The notes beneath the pieces were generated by a model. The model had not been told where the DNA came from, searched no databases, and saw nothing but the letters and a program-made list of their open reading frames with translations. DNA of 64,000 bases, from the NCBI GenBank assembly GCA_027492035.1, contig JAOZFT010000004.1, positions 248,001 to 312,000 on the forward strand, read 5' to 3'. The DNA is from Thermoproteota archaeon (GTDB lineage: Archaea; Korarchaeota; JAOZGF01; JAOZFZ01). Position 1 is the first letter of the stretch. Each line of letters begins with the position of its first letter. This document shows, piece after piece, positions 50,867 through 58,733 of this stretch. The translations under genes were made by a program, and so were the position numbers.

Positions 50867-51613
50867 ATTCCAGAGAAGAAGTCCATACTGACAGATTTCA
50901 TAAAGGATGGGTTAATTCATGCAGACTTAGATGAGTACTTGTCGAAAGAACTTAAAAGGTCGGGTTATCACAGTGTCAATTTAATAAAAACCCCCTTGGG
51001 TACAAGAATACATATTAAAGCTGAGAGACCTGCTTTAGTCATAGGTAGGCATGGTCAAACAATAAAATATTTGACAACTGTTTTCAGGGAGAAATTCATG
51101 CTGGAGAATCCGCAAATAGAGGTTATTCAACTGGATGAACCTTCCCTTTCAGCTAAAATAATGGCGAACAAAATAGCCAGTGCGATAGACAGGGGAATAA
51201 GGTATAGGTCAGCTGTAAATGTTGCGTTTAGGAGAATAATGGCTTCAGGTGCAGTAGGGGCTGAAATACTTATTTCAGGAAAATTAATCAGTAAAAGATC
51301 TAGAAGTGTAAGATTTAGAGAAGGTAAAATGATAAAAAGTGGTTACCCTAAGGAAATTTTTGTGGATGTGGGGAAAGATTTTGCTTTGTTAAAAACAGGG
51401 ATTGTAGGGGTTAAAGTTAAAATTTTGCAGCCTAACTACGTGGGAGCAGACGTTATTTCGATAAAGGAGGATATAGCAGAGAAATTGATGGAAGGAAGGA
51501 GGAAAGAAATAGCTGAAACGCAACAGACCGAGTTAGTTACTGAAGCGGTTGCAGAACCTGAAAACAAGTCTGAAGAAGGAATTGAAGGAGAAAAAACAGG
51601 AGAAGAAAATTAA
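50867..51613 (+). CDS. rps3: Ribosomal protein S3 (uS3), probable AUU start
   Basis: KH domain LVIGRHGQTIKYL and C-terminal domain (GVKVKILQPNYV) identify uS3. The conserved N-terminal helix, PEKKSILTDFIKDG then DEYLSKELKRSGYH, is encoded upstream of the first standard start (TTG 50939). In that frame the only candidates after the TGA at 50849 are ATT 50867, ATA 50861 or CTG 50888. ATT is preferred: GGGAGGG lies 7 nt before it and it is 3 nt after the L22 stop. The C-terminal tail is acidic. Confidence 0.9.
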   Translation: MPEKKSILTDFIKDGLIHADLDEYLSKELKRSGYHSVNLIKTPLGTRIHIKAERPALVIGRHGQTIKYLTTVFREKFMLENPQIEVIQLDEPSLSAKIMANKIASAIDRGIRYRSAVNVAFRRIMASGAVGAEILISGKLISKRSRSVRFREGKMIKSGYPKEIFVDVGKDFALLKTGIVGVKVKILQPNYVGADVISIKEDIAEKLMEGRRKEIAETQQTELVTEAVAEPENKSEEGIEGEKTGEEN

Positions 51614-51638
51614 AGCTTGTTTTGGAAGAGGGAATTAA

Positions 51639-51830
51639 ATGAAACTAGCTGAAATTAAAAAACTATCCAAGGAGGAGCGTAAGAAGAAATTGAAACAGCT
51701 AAAAGAAGATCTTTGGAACCTTAGGATTCAACAAAAAGCTGCAGGTACTCTAGAGAATCCCTCCGCAATTAAGACTCTGAAAAGAGACATAGCAAGGTTA
51801 CTAACTCTGTTGAGGGAAGAAGAAAGGTGA
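51639..51830 (+). CDS. rpl29: Ribosomal protein L29 (uL29)
   Basis: A 63-residue two-helix protein: AEIKKLSKEERKKKLKQLKEDL then NPSAIKTLKRDIARLLTLL (quoted in part). It sits at the exit-tunnel rim and contacts SRP and chaperones. The stop overlaps the next start by four bases. Confidence 0.95.
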   Translation: MKLAEIKKLSKEERKKKLKQLKEDLWNLRIQQKAAGTLENPSAIKTLKRDIARLLTLLREEER

Positions 51831-52114
51831 TAACCCAAAAAAACATTTACTACCATGAATTGATAGGTTTAGAGGTTGAAATAACAAATTCAACCAATCC
51901 TTCCTTAATAAAGAGAAAAGGGAAGGTAATTTTTGAAACCAGGAACATGTTGTTTATAAGTGATTCCGCTAAACCATCAAAAGAAATTAAAATCCCGAAA
52001 GCTATTTGTTGCTTTAGGTTTAAGCTGCCTTCCGAAAAGGAGGTTGAAGTGAAGGGGGATCTTTTGGTTGGAAGACCTGAAAAAAGACTTAAATGTAAGA
52101 GAGTGAGGAAATGA
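51827..52114 (+). CDS. rnp1: Ribonuclease P protein component 1 (Rpp29/Pop4)
   Basis: A 95-residue Sm-like barrel with YYHELIGLEVEI, KGKVIFETRNMLFI and KIPKAICCFRFKLP, the archaeal Rpp29 pattern. It partners Rpp21 in RNase P, which cuts pre-tRNA leaders. Its place between L29 and S17 is conserved in archaea. GTG start overlapping the L29 stop. Confidence 0.93.
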   Translation: MITQKNIYYHELIGLEVEITNSTNPSLIKRKGKVIFETRNMLFISDSAKPSKEIKIPKAICCFRFKLPSEKEVEVKGDLLVGRPEKRLKCKRVRK

Positions 52115-52425
52115 GAAAAATTAAAGGTTTCACTCCGCCTAAAGAAGAATGTAAAGACAGAAATTGTCCTTGGCACGGTAATTTAGCGGTGAGGGGGAGA
52201 ACCATCAAGGGAAGAATAGTTAAGTTTAAGGCTGACAAGACAGCCGTTCTTTTAATTGAAAGAATCCGCTACGTTAAAAAATATTTAAGGTATGAAAAAA
52301 GGGAAACCAAGGTTTCAGTCCATGTTCCTCCATGCATCCCCTTAAAAGAGGGGGATAATGTAGTTGTTGCAGAGTGTCGGCCAATCAGTAAAACAAAAAG
52401 TTTTGTTGTGTTGCAGAAAATTTAA
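52111..52425 (+). CDS. rps17: Ribosomal protein S17 (uS17)
   Basis: The OB-fold uS17 of archaeal type (104 residues): DRNCPWHGNLAVRGRTIKG near the N-terminus and VHVPPCIPLKEGDNVVVAEC (quoted in part). It binds 16S rRNA helix 11. ATG overlaps the preceding stop by four bases. Confidence 0.96.
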   Translation: MRKIKGFTPPKEECKDRNCPWHGNLAVRGRTIKGRIVKFKADKTAVLLIERIRYVKKYLRYEKRETKVSVHVPPCIPLKEGDNVVVAECRPISKTKSFVVLQKI

Positions 52426-52451
52426 AAAATCTCGGTAAAGGAGGAAGAGAA

Positions 52452-52880
52452 ATGCCTAGACTAGGGATTAAAAGGAAAAAAGGGGTAGCTTTTAAACCCA
52501 AACTAACTAGAGGATTACCTGTAGGGAGTAAGATAACCTGTGCTGACAATTCAGGGGCTAAAATCCTTCAAATAATTGGAGTTATAGGTTACAAAGGGAA
52601 ACATAACAGGTACCCCTCCGCAAGTATAGGGGATATGGTGTCGGTTACTGTGAAACAGGGGGCCCTGAAATTAAGGAAACAAGTAATGAGGGCAATAATT
52701 ATAAGGCAGAGGATGCCTTTTAAAAGGCCTAACGGTTTACATGTGACATTTGAAGATAATGCAGGAGTTCTTGTGGATAAGGAAGGTAAACCCTTAGCTT
52801 CAGAAATAAGGGGACCTATAGCAAGGGAAGCTGTTGAAAGATGGCCTGAATTATCTAAAATTTCCTCAATAGTGGTTTAG
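52452..52880 (+). CDS. rpl14: Ribosomal protein L14 (uL14)
   Basis: A 142-residue uL14 with GSKITCADNSGAKILQIIGV, IGDMVSVTVKQGA and the C-terminal EAVERWPELSKI. It forms an intersubunit bridge. ATG follows GGAGGAAG. Its last base is shared with the next start. Confidence 0.96.
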   Translation: MPRLGIKRKKGVAFKPKLTRGLPVGSKITCADNSGAKILQIIGVIGYKGKHNRYPSASIGDMVSVTVKQGALKLRKQVMRAIIIRQRMPFKRPNGLHVTFEDNAGVLVDKEGKPLASEIRGPIAREAVERWPELSKISSIVV

Positions 52881-53272
52881 TGGTGAATAAAGTAATGGGT
52901 ATAACTAAATCTAAGCAGCCGAGGAAGCAAAGGAAGTTTCTTTACAAAGCTAAGTGGCATATAAGGCATAAACTTTTAGCTGCGCCTTTATCTGAAGGCT
53001 TAGCTGATCAACATGGAGTGAAATCTCTTCCTGTGAGAAAAGGAGATACTGTACTTGTTGTTAGGGGAGATTATAAAGGAACGGAAGGGAAGGTAGCCGG
53101 TGTAGACTACAAAAAACTTAGGGTCCATGTCGAAAACGTCAAGAAGAAAAAGGCAGACGGTTCTGAATATTATTTTCCAATCCACCCCTCAAAGGTTGTG
53201 ATTACAAAACTTAATTTAAAAGACGAAAGAAGAAAAGCTATAATTGAAAGGAAAAAGGCTTTAGTAGAGTAG
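52880..53272 (+). CDS. rpl24: Ribosomal protein L24 (uL24)
   Basis: A KOW-domain protein of the archaeal type: SKQPRKQRKFLYKAKWHIRH at the N-terminus and VVRGDYKGTEGKVAGVDYKK (KOW). It initiates large-subunit assembly. GTG 52880 is listed; an ATG four codons on (52892) also fits. Confidence 0.95.
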   Translation: MVNKVMGITKSKQPRKQRKFLYKAKWHIRHKLLAAPLSEGLADQHGVKSLPVRKGDTVLVVRGDYKGTEGKVAGVDYKKLRVHVENVKKKKADGSEYYFPIHPSKVVITKLNLKDERRKAIIERKKALVE

Positions 53273-53281
53273 GCGAAAGAA

Positions 53282-54013
53282 ATGTCAAAGAGTTTAAAAA
53301 GATTTTCAGCTCCTCCTTTGTGGAGGATACCAGTTAAAAAATTTAAGTGGGTGACTAGACCAAGTCCAGGCCCCCACCCAAAAAATTTCTCTATCCCATT
53401 ACTCTTAATTCTCCGTGACGTTTTAAGGATTGTTAACGATTCATCTGAAGCAAGGAAAGTAATAGGTAACAAAGAAGTTTTGGTTGATGGTGTACCACGT
53501 ACAAATTACAAGTTCCCTGTGGGTTTAATGGATGTTTTAGAAATACCTAAACTTGGCTTAATCTACAGAATACTGCCAACCCCTAAAAAAACCCTTGAAC
53601 CCATACCTATTCCTGAAGAAGAGAAAAATTTAAAATTGTGCAGGATAGAAAATAAAAAAATTAACAAAGGCAACAATATCCAATTAAATCTTCACGACGG
53701 CCGAAACGTTTTACTTAAGCCTAACATCACCCTTCTTAAAGAAAAAGTTTATAGAAGGCTTGACAGTTTACTTTTAACTGTTCCTCATCAAACTTTAAAA
53801 GAGCATGTTGAATTTAGTGAAGGTCATTTTGCTTTAGTGGTTAAGGGTAAACATATGGGTGCAGTAGGTGAAATAACTTCTATGGATGAAGGGTTTAAAA
53901 ACGCAACTGTAACTTTAAACACAGAAAAGGGAGAAATAAAAACAAGAAAAGATTTCGTTATGGTTATAGGGGAAAAAAAGCCTCTTTTAGCCTTTAATTT
54001 AACTAAGGAGTAA
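53282..54013 (+). CDS. rps4e: Ribosomal protein S4e (eS4)
   Basis: The 243 residues contain an S4-like RNA-binding region (SSEARKVIGNKEVLVDGVPR), a central domain and a C-terminal KOW. It starts with the eS4 pattern LKRFSAPPLWRIPVK. Archaeal and eukaryotic specific. Nine bases separate it from L24. Confidence 0.96.
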   Translation: MSKSLKRFSAPPLWRIPVKKFKWVTRPSPGPHPKNFSIPLLLILRDVLRIVNDSSEARKVIGNKEVLVDGVPRTNYKFPVGLMDVLEIPKLGLIYRILPTPKKTLEPIPIPEEEKNLKLCRIENKKINKGNNIQLNLHDGRNVLLKPNITLLKEKVYRRLDSLLLTVPHQTLKEHVEFSEGHFALVVKGKHMGAVGEITSMDEGFKNATVTLNTEKGEIKTRKDFVMVIGEKKPLLAFNLTKE

Positions 54014-54022
54014 TGACCCTAA

Positions 54023-54553
54023 ATGATAGCTGAAAACCCTATGAGGAAGGTAAGGATAGAAAAAGTTGTTATTCACTCTTGTGTGGGTAAATCAGGTGAA
54101 GCTTTGGAGAAGGCAAGTAAAATAATAGAAAAAATTTCTGGACAGAAACCTGCAATCAAAAAAGCAAAGAAAACCATCAGGGACTTTGGGATTCATAAAA
54201 GAGAACCAATAAGTGTTATGGTTACTTTAAGAGGAAGAAAAGCTGAAGAAGTTTTTGACAAGGTTTTGAAAGCTGTAGATAATAAAGTAAAAATTTCTTC
54301 ACTAGATAATCAAGGAAATTTAGCGTTTGGTATAGAGGAGCACATTGACATTCCTGAAATGAAATACGACCCCGATTTAGGTGTGATAGGGCTTGATGTA
54401 ATCGCCTGTCTAGAAAGGCCAGGTTATAGAGTTAAAAGAAGGAGAAGGGAAAAGAGAAAAATACCTAAAAAACATAGAATAACACGTGAAGAAGCAATTA
54501 ATTTCTTTAACGAAAGATTTGGTGTTGAATTTATTCAGTCTGTTGCCCCTTAA
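54023..54553 (+). CDS. rpl5: Ribosomal protein L5 (uL5)
   Basis: Conserved uL5 landmarks: NPMRKVRIEKVVIHSCVGKS, KKTIRDFGIHKREPISVMVT and DPDLGVIGLDVIACLERPGY (first and last quoted in full length of the motif). It binds 5S rRNA and P-site tRNA. 176 residues, normal length. Confidence 0.96.
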   Translation: MIAENPMRKVRIEKVVIHSCVGKSGEALEKASKIIEKISGQKPAIKKAKKTIRDFGIHKREPISVMVTLRGRKAEEVFDKVLKAVDNKVKISSLDNQGNLAFGIEEHIDIPEMKYDPDLGVIGLDVIACLERPGYRVKRRRREKRKIPKKHRITREEAINFFNERFGVEFIQSVAP

Positions 54554-54575
54554 CTTCTGTGAAAGGTGAACGGTG

Positions 54576-54740
54576 TTGAGTGAATCGAATAATAAACAAA
54601 TAAACGTGGAGGGGAAGGTTCGGAGATGTAGAAGATGCGGGAGAGTTGGACGTGGTTTAATAACAAAATATGGGTTAAACCTGTGTAGACAATGTTTCAG
54701 GGAAATTGCTCCTAAACTAGGCTGGAAAAAATACGAATAA
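54576..54740 (+). CDS. rps14: Ribosomal protein S14 (uS14), zinc type
   Basis: A 54-residue protein with [12 protein letters not shown] and [18 protein letters not shown], the zinc-binding archaeal uS14. The start is TTG 54576 behind AGGTGA, because no ATG occurs before the zinc motif. Its position between L5 and S8 is the conserved one. Confidence 0.92.
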   Translation: MSESNNKQINVEGKVRRCRRCGRVGRGLITKYGLNLCRQCFREIAPKLGWKKYE

Positions 54741-54751
54741 GAACAGGTGTT

Positions 54752-55156
54752 GTGAGGAGAAGAGAGTTGGTTTCAGATATTTTATCGAATGCTTTAATAA
54801 ACATATACAACCACGAAGCCATTGGGAGGGAGAACTGCTTAATTTACCCTGCTTCAAAACTTTTAAAGGAAGTGTTAAGGGTAATGCAAAGGCATGGCTA
54901 CATTGGTGAATTCGTTTATATTGATGATGGACGTGGAGGAAAGTTTAAAGTGTCTCTTCTTGGACGAATAAATAAATGCATGGCTATAAGGCCGAGATTT
55001 TATGTAAAAGTGAAAGATTTGGTTGAATGGGAACAAAAATATTTACCTGCAAATGACATGGGTATATTAATATTAACGACACCTAAAGGGGTCATGACCT
55101 CTAAGGAAGCTAAAAAGAAGGGGGTAGGTGGTCTTCTGTTAGCCTTTATTTACTAG
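54752..55156 (+). CDS. rps8: Ribosomal protein S8 (uS8)
   Basis: The archaeal uS8 of 134 residues: VSDILSNALINIYNHEAIGR and the C-terminal GILILTTPKGVMTSKEAKKK motif that contacts helix 21 of 16S rRNA. GTG start 54752, 11 nt after the S14 stop. Confidence 0.96.
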   Translation: MRRRELVSDILSNALINIYNHEAIGRENCLIYPASKLLKEVLRVMQRHGYIGEFVYIDDGRGGKFKVSLLGRINKCMAIRPRFYVKVKDLVEWEQKYLPANDMGILILTTPKGVMTSKEAKKKGVGGLLLAFIY

Positions 55157-55173
55157 AGATAAGGTGAACAATC

Positions 55174-55719
55174 ATGCCTTTAACATACCTAATTGAGGAG
55201 AAGATACCCGTCCCTGAAGGAATTAATGTCACGATTAAACCAGGAGAAATACATGTTAAGGGACCTAGAGGGAAATTATTCAGGGAATATGATGAAAGAA
55301 AAATTTCCGTTAAGAAAATAAATAACGAAGTGGTTTTGAGAGTTATTTTCCCTGGTAAAAGAAGGAAGGCGTACCTCTATACAATTAAAAGCCACATAAA
55401 TAACATGTTTACTGGGGTTACTAAAGGGTTCAGGTATAGATTGCGGGTTGTCCAAACACATTTCCCTATAGAAGTTGCTGTTGAGGGGAGGAAGGTTTTA
55501 ATAAAAAACTTTATAGGTGAGAAGAAGCCTCGTGAAGCGGAAATCGTGGGTGATGTAAAGGTAACTGTAAACGGTAAAGATGTGGTAGTGGAGGGAATAA
55601 ATAAAGAAGATGTTGGACAAACAGCTGCAAACATCCAATTGGCAACTAAAATAAAGGATAAGGATGTTAGAAAATTCATTGACGGAGTCTACGTCTACAA
55701 AAAAGAGGTAATTAAATGA
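55174..55719 (+). CDS. rpl6: Ribosomal protein L6 (uL6)
   Basis: Two L6 repeats in 181 residues, with IPVPEGINVTIKPGEIHVKG and the C-terminal KDVRKFIDGVYVYKKE typical of the archaeal form. It binds near the sarcin-ricin loop. Its stop overlaps the L32e start. Confidence 0.96.
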   Translation: MPLTYLIEEKIPVPEGINVTIKPGEIHVKGPRGKLFREYDERKISVKKINNEVVLRVIFPGKRRKAYLYTIKSHINNMFTGVTKGFRYRLRVVQTHFPIEVAVEGRKVLIKNFIGEKKPREAEIVGDVKVTVNGKDVVVEGINKEDVGQTAANIQLATKIKDKDVRKFIDGVYVYKKEVIK

Positions 55720-56120
55720 AAACTGTGAAGGAGCTTCAATTTTTAATAAAGAAAATTAAAAAGAGAAAGCCTAAGTTTGTTAGGGTCGACAGTTGGCGTT
55801 ACAAAAAACTTAATCCCCGCTGGAGAAAGCCAAGGGGTACTGACAGTAAAGTAAGGAGGAGATTTAGTGGGAGAACTCCTCTTCCAGACCCTGGTTACCG
55901 GACAGCTAAAAGAATTAGAGGGCTTCACCCTTCAGGCTACAAGCCTGTTTTGGTTTCAAACATGAGAGATTTGGAGCGAATAAATAAAGATTTTGAAGCT
56001 GCAATCCTTTCAAGGACCCTAAGTAAGAGAAAAAAAGTAGAAATCCAAAATGAAGCATTACAAAGAGGAATAAAGGTACTTAACCCTGTAAAATCAACTA
56101 TGGAAGAAGGAGAGTTATAA
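55716..56120 (+). CDS. rpl32e: Ribosomal protein L32e (eL32)
   Basis: A basic 134-residue protein with FVRVDSWRYKKLNPRWRKP and GLHPSGYKPVLVSN, diagnostic of eL32. Start overlaps the L6 stop (ATGA); its stop shares a base with L19e. Confidence 0.95.
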   Translation: MKTVKELQFLIKKIKKRKPKFVRVDSWRYKKLNPRWRKPRGTDSKVRRRFSGRTPLPDPGYRTAKRIRGLHPSGYKPVLVSNMRDLERINKDFEAAILSRTLSKRKKVEIQNEALQRGIKVLNPVKSTMEEGEL

Positions 56121-56569
56121 TGAGCAATTTAAAAATACAGAAAAGATTAGCTTCACAGATTTTAAAAGTTGGAACCGGTAGGGTTTGGATCAACCCAGAA
56201 AAAACAGGTTTGGTGGAGACAGCTATAACTAGGGAATCTGTTGCAAAGTTGATAAGTGAAGGAGTGATTAAGAAAAGGAAAGTGAAAGGGACAAGTAGAG
56301 CAAGAGCTAGAATCCGTCATTTCAAAAGAAAGAAAAGGTCAAGGACCCCTGGCAACAAGAAAGGGTCAAAATATTCTATAGTTTCTAGAAAAAGAAGATG
56401 GGTCATGAAAACAAGAGCCCTAAGAAAATTTATTAAGGAATTAAAGGGAAGGAGGAAGATCTCTAATGAAGTTTACCGGAAACTTTACAGAATGATAAGT
56501 GGGGGGTACTTTACATCCAGAACTCATGTTAAGTTCTACTTGACAAGGCACGGTTTGTGGAGGAGATAA
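56120..56569 (+). CDS. rpl19e: Ribosomal protein L19e (eL19)
   Basis: A highly basic 149-residue protein: IQKRLASQILKVGTGRVWIN, then RRRWVMKTRALRKF-like region (RKRRWVMKTRALRKF) and C-terminal long helix. It forms intersubunit bridges. Member of the archaeal/eukaryotic set. Confidence 0.95.
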   Translation: MSNLKIQKRLASQILKVGTGRVWINPEKTGLVETAITRESVAKLISEGVIKKRKVKGTSRARARIRHFKRKKRSRTPGNKKGSKYSIVSRKRRWVMKTRALRKFIKELKGRRKISNEVYRKLYRMISGGYFTSRTHVKFYLTRHGLWRR

Positions 56570-56570
56570 G

Positions 56571-57164
56571 GTGGGGAAGAAAAGAATTTATAAAGTTCCC
56601 TTTAAAAGGAAAAGGGAGGGAAAAACAAATTACTATAAACGTTTGACCCTGCTTAAGTCTAAAAAATTACTTGTAGTTCTAAGGGGATCTTTGAAACATT
56701 TCAGGGTTCAATTCGTGGAACCGAAAATAGAAGGAGACAAAACAATAGTCTCCGCTTGGTCTCAGCAACTTATTAAAAAGTATGGGTGGAAAGCTCCTAC
56801 AGGGAACGTCCCTGCAGCTTACTTAACAGGTTATTTATGCGGGAAAAAAGCCACAAAGTTAGGGATAAATTTTGCAGTTCCATATTTCGGGCTTCACAGA
56901 TCCACTAAAGGAAACAGGTTATTCTCCGCCATTAAAGGATTAATAGATGCAGGTGTTACTGTTCCATGTGAAGAAAAAATGCTACCTGAAGAAGAAAGGG
57001 TGAAAGGTGAACATGTGGCAAGTTACGCCCAGGAAATACTGGAGGAAAACGAAGCCCTGTACTACAAAAGGTTTTCGGGTTATTTATCGAAAGGGTTAAA
57101 ACCTGAGGACTTACCTAACCATTTTGAGGTTGTTAAAAAAAGGATTGAAAGTGATTTCTCGTGA
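56571..57164 (+). CDS. rpl18: Ribosomal protein L18 (uL18)
   Basis: A 197-residue archaeal uL18 with YKVPFKRKREGKTNYYKRL at the N-terminus and AYLTGYLCGKKATKLGI. It binds 5S rRNA with L5. Start GTG 56571, one base after the L19e stop; its stop overlaps S5. Confidence 0.96.
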   Translation: MGKKRIYKVPFKRKREGKTNYYKRLTLLKSKKLLVVLRGSLKHFRVQFVEPKIEGDKTIVSAWSQQLIKKYGWKAPTGNVPAAYLTGYLCGKKATKLGINFAVPYFGLHRSTKGNRLFSAIKGLIDAGVTVPCEEKMLPEEERVKGEHVASYAQEILEENEALYYKRFSGYLSKGLKPEDLPNHFEVVKKRIESDFS

Positions 57165-57787
57165 GTGAGCAAGAGTGGTATCCAAAAACTAAGTTAGGAA
57201 GGATGGTGTTTAATGGAGAGATAACTTCAATAGATGACATTTTCAAGTTAAACAAAAAAATTAAAGAGCCTGAGATAGTTGATTTCCTTCTACCAAACCT
57301 TGAAAGTGAAGTAGCTGATATAACCCTCGTCCAGAGACAAACAGATGCAGGTGAAGTTAGTAGATTCAGAGTAGTTGTTGTAGTAGGTAACAGAAGTGGA
57401 TATATTGGTGTAGGTAAAGGAGTTGCTAGAGAGATACCTACAGCCATTAAAAAGGCAACTCAAAACGCTAAGTTAAACCTTCAACTGGTAATTAGAGGGT
57501 GTGGGAGCTGGGCGTGTGGATGCGGTGGACAGCTTCATAGTTTACCCTTCACAGTTGAAGGTGCAAGCGGGTCTGTACGTGTAAAAATAATTCCAGCCCC
57601 TAGAGGTGTGGGTTTAGTTACCGGTGAAAAAGCTAAAACTGTTTTAAAGCTTGCCGGTATTTCAGATGCTTGGGTGAAAACTAAGGGGAACACTAGAACA
57701 ACTTTAAACTTTGTCGTAGCCACTTATAAAGCATTAACACAAACAACCAAGGTGATTACTAAGGAGGATTGGAGGATAAAATTATGA
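57161..57787 (+). CDS. rps5: Ribosomal protein S5 (uS5)
   Basis: The double-stranded RNA-binding fold (RFRVVVVVGNRSGYIGVGKG) and C-terminal domain (GSWACGCGGQLHSLPFTVEG; APRGVGLVTGEKAKTVLKLA) define archaeal uS5. It lines the mRNA entry and affects fidelity. 208 residues. GTG start. Confidence 0.96.
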   Translation: MSEQEWYPKTKLGRMVFNGEITSIDDIFKLNKKIKEPEIVDFLLPNLESEVADITLVQRQTDAGEVSRFRVVVVVGNRSGYIGVGKGVAREIPTAIKKATQNAKLNLQLVIRGCGSWACGCGGQLHSLPFTVEGASGSVRVKIIPAPRGVGLVTGEKAKTVLKLAGISDAWVKTKGNTRTTLNFVVATYKALTQTTKVITKEDWRIKL

Positions 57788-58269
57788 GCTCTGGAAACGG
57801 GAAGAAGAAACTGGTTGTGGTAAGGGTGAGGGGAAGGGTTGCACCCCGAGAAGTAAATAAAACACTTGAACTTTTGAACATTAAAAAGAAGTTCCGGGCT
57901 ACTTTGGTTGATAACTGTCCCTCTTACCTTGGAATGTTAAACCATGTACGTAATTACATAGCGTGGGGTGAAATTTCCAAGGAAAACTTGGTTACCCTTT
58001 TAAGGAAGAGAGGGAGGCTAATAGGTGACAAGCCTTTAACAGATAAGTATTTAGAAAGGAACACAGACTTTAGCTCAGTAGAGGAGTTAGCTGAAAAAAT
58101 TTATAATTGCGAGTGTTCACTTAAGGATGTAAAAGGTTTGAAGAAATTTTTCAGGTTAAGGCCCCCAAAGAAAGGGTTTAAGGGGTCAATTAAAAAATCT
58201 GTGGAGAACAGGGGTATTCTCGGTTATCACGGTGAAAAAATTAATGAATTGATTGCAAGGATGATTTAG
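57784..58269 (+). CDS. rpl30: Ribosomal protein L30 (uL30)
   Basis: KLVVVRVRGRVAPREVNKTL begins the L30 fold; the archaeal C-terminal extension contains LRPPKKGFKGSIKKS. ATG 57784 overlaps the S5 stop (ATGA) and is preferred to a TTG five codons upstream. About 161 residues. Confidence 0.95.
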   Translation: MSSGNGKKKLVVVRVRGRVAPREVNKTLELLNIKKKFRATLVDNCPSYLGMLNHVRNYIAWGEISKENLVTLLRKRGRLIGDKPLTDKYLERNTDFSSVEELAEKIYNCECSLKDVKGLKKFFRLRPPKKGFKGSIKKSVENRGILGYHGEKINELIARMI

Positions 58270-58280
58270 GAGGTTAAGAA

Positions 58281-58730
58281 ATGACTACAAGGAAAGAGAA
58301 AAGGTCAAGGAAATTCAGAGGATTAAAAACTCATGGTTGGGGAATAAAGAGCCACAGAAAAAGTGGCTATAGGGGGGGTTTCGGTAAAGCAGGGGGTCAT
58401 AAGCATCACTGGACAAAGGTTTTAGTTGAGGAACCCGACTACTTCGGAAAAGGAATGAGAGGGATTAGAAGACCCAAAAAACTAATTAAAGCCCCTAAAA
58501 CCGTGAACTTAGGTTATATAGAGGAAAAGTTAGATGAACTTGTAAGTAGAAAGTTGGTGGAGGAAGAAGGCGGTGTTTTTAAAGTTGACGTTAGGAAGTT
58601 AGGGTTTGAAAAGGTTTTAGGGGAGGGGAACGTGAACCATAAGTTGCATATTTTGGCATTTAAGTTCTCACGTAAAGCTGTTGAGAAAATCGAGGGCAAA
58701 GGAGGCAAGGTAACTGTTTTGGAGGGGTGA
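58281..58730 (+). CDS. rpl15: Ribosomal protein L15 (uL15)
   Basis: The Gly/Arg-rich N-terminus KFRGLKTHGWGIKSHRKSGY and HKHHWTKVLVEEPDYFGKG are typical of archaeal uL15 (149 residues). It precedes secY, as in nearly all prokaryotes. Confidence 0.95.
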   Translation: MTTRKEKRSRKFRGLKTHGWGIKSHRKSGYRGGFGKAGGHKHHWTKVLVEEPDYFGKGMRGIRRPKKLIKAPKTVNLGYIEEKLDELVSRKLVEEEGGVFKVDVRKLGFEKVLGEGNVNHKLHILAFKFSRKAVEKIEGKGGKVTVLEG

Positions 58731-58733
58731 CTT

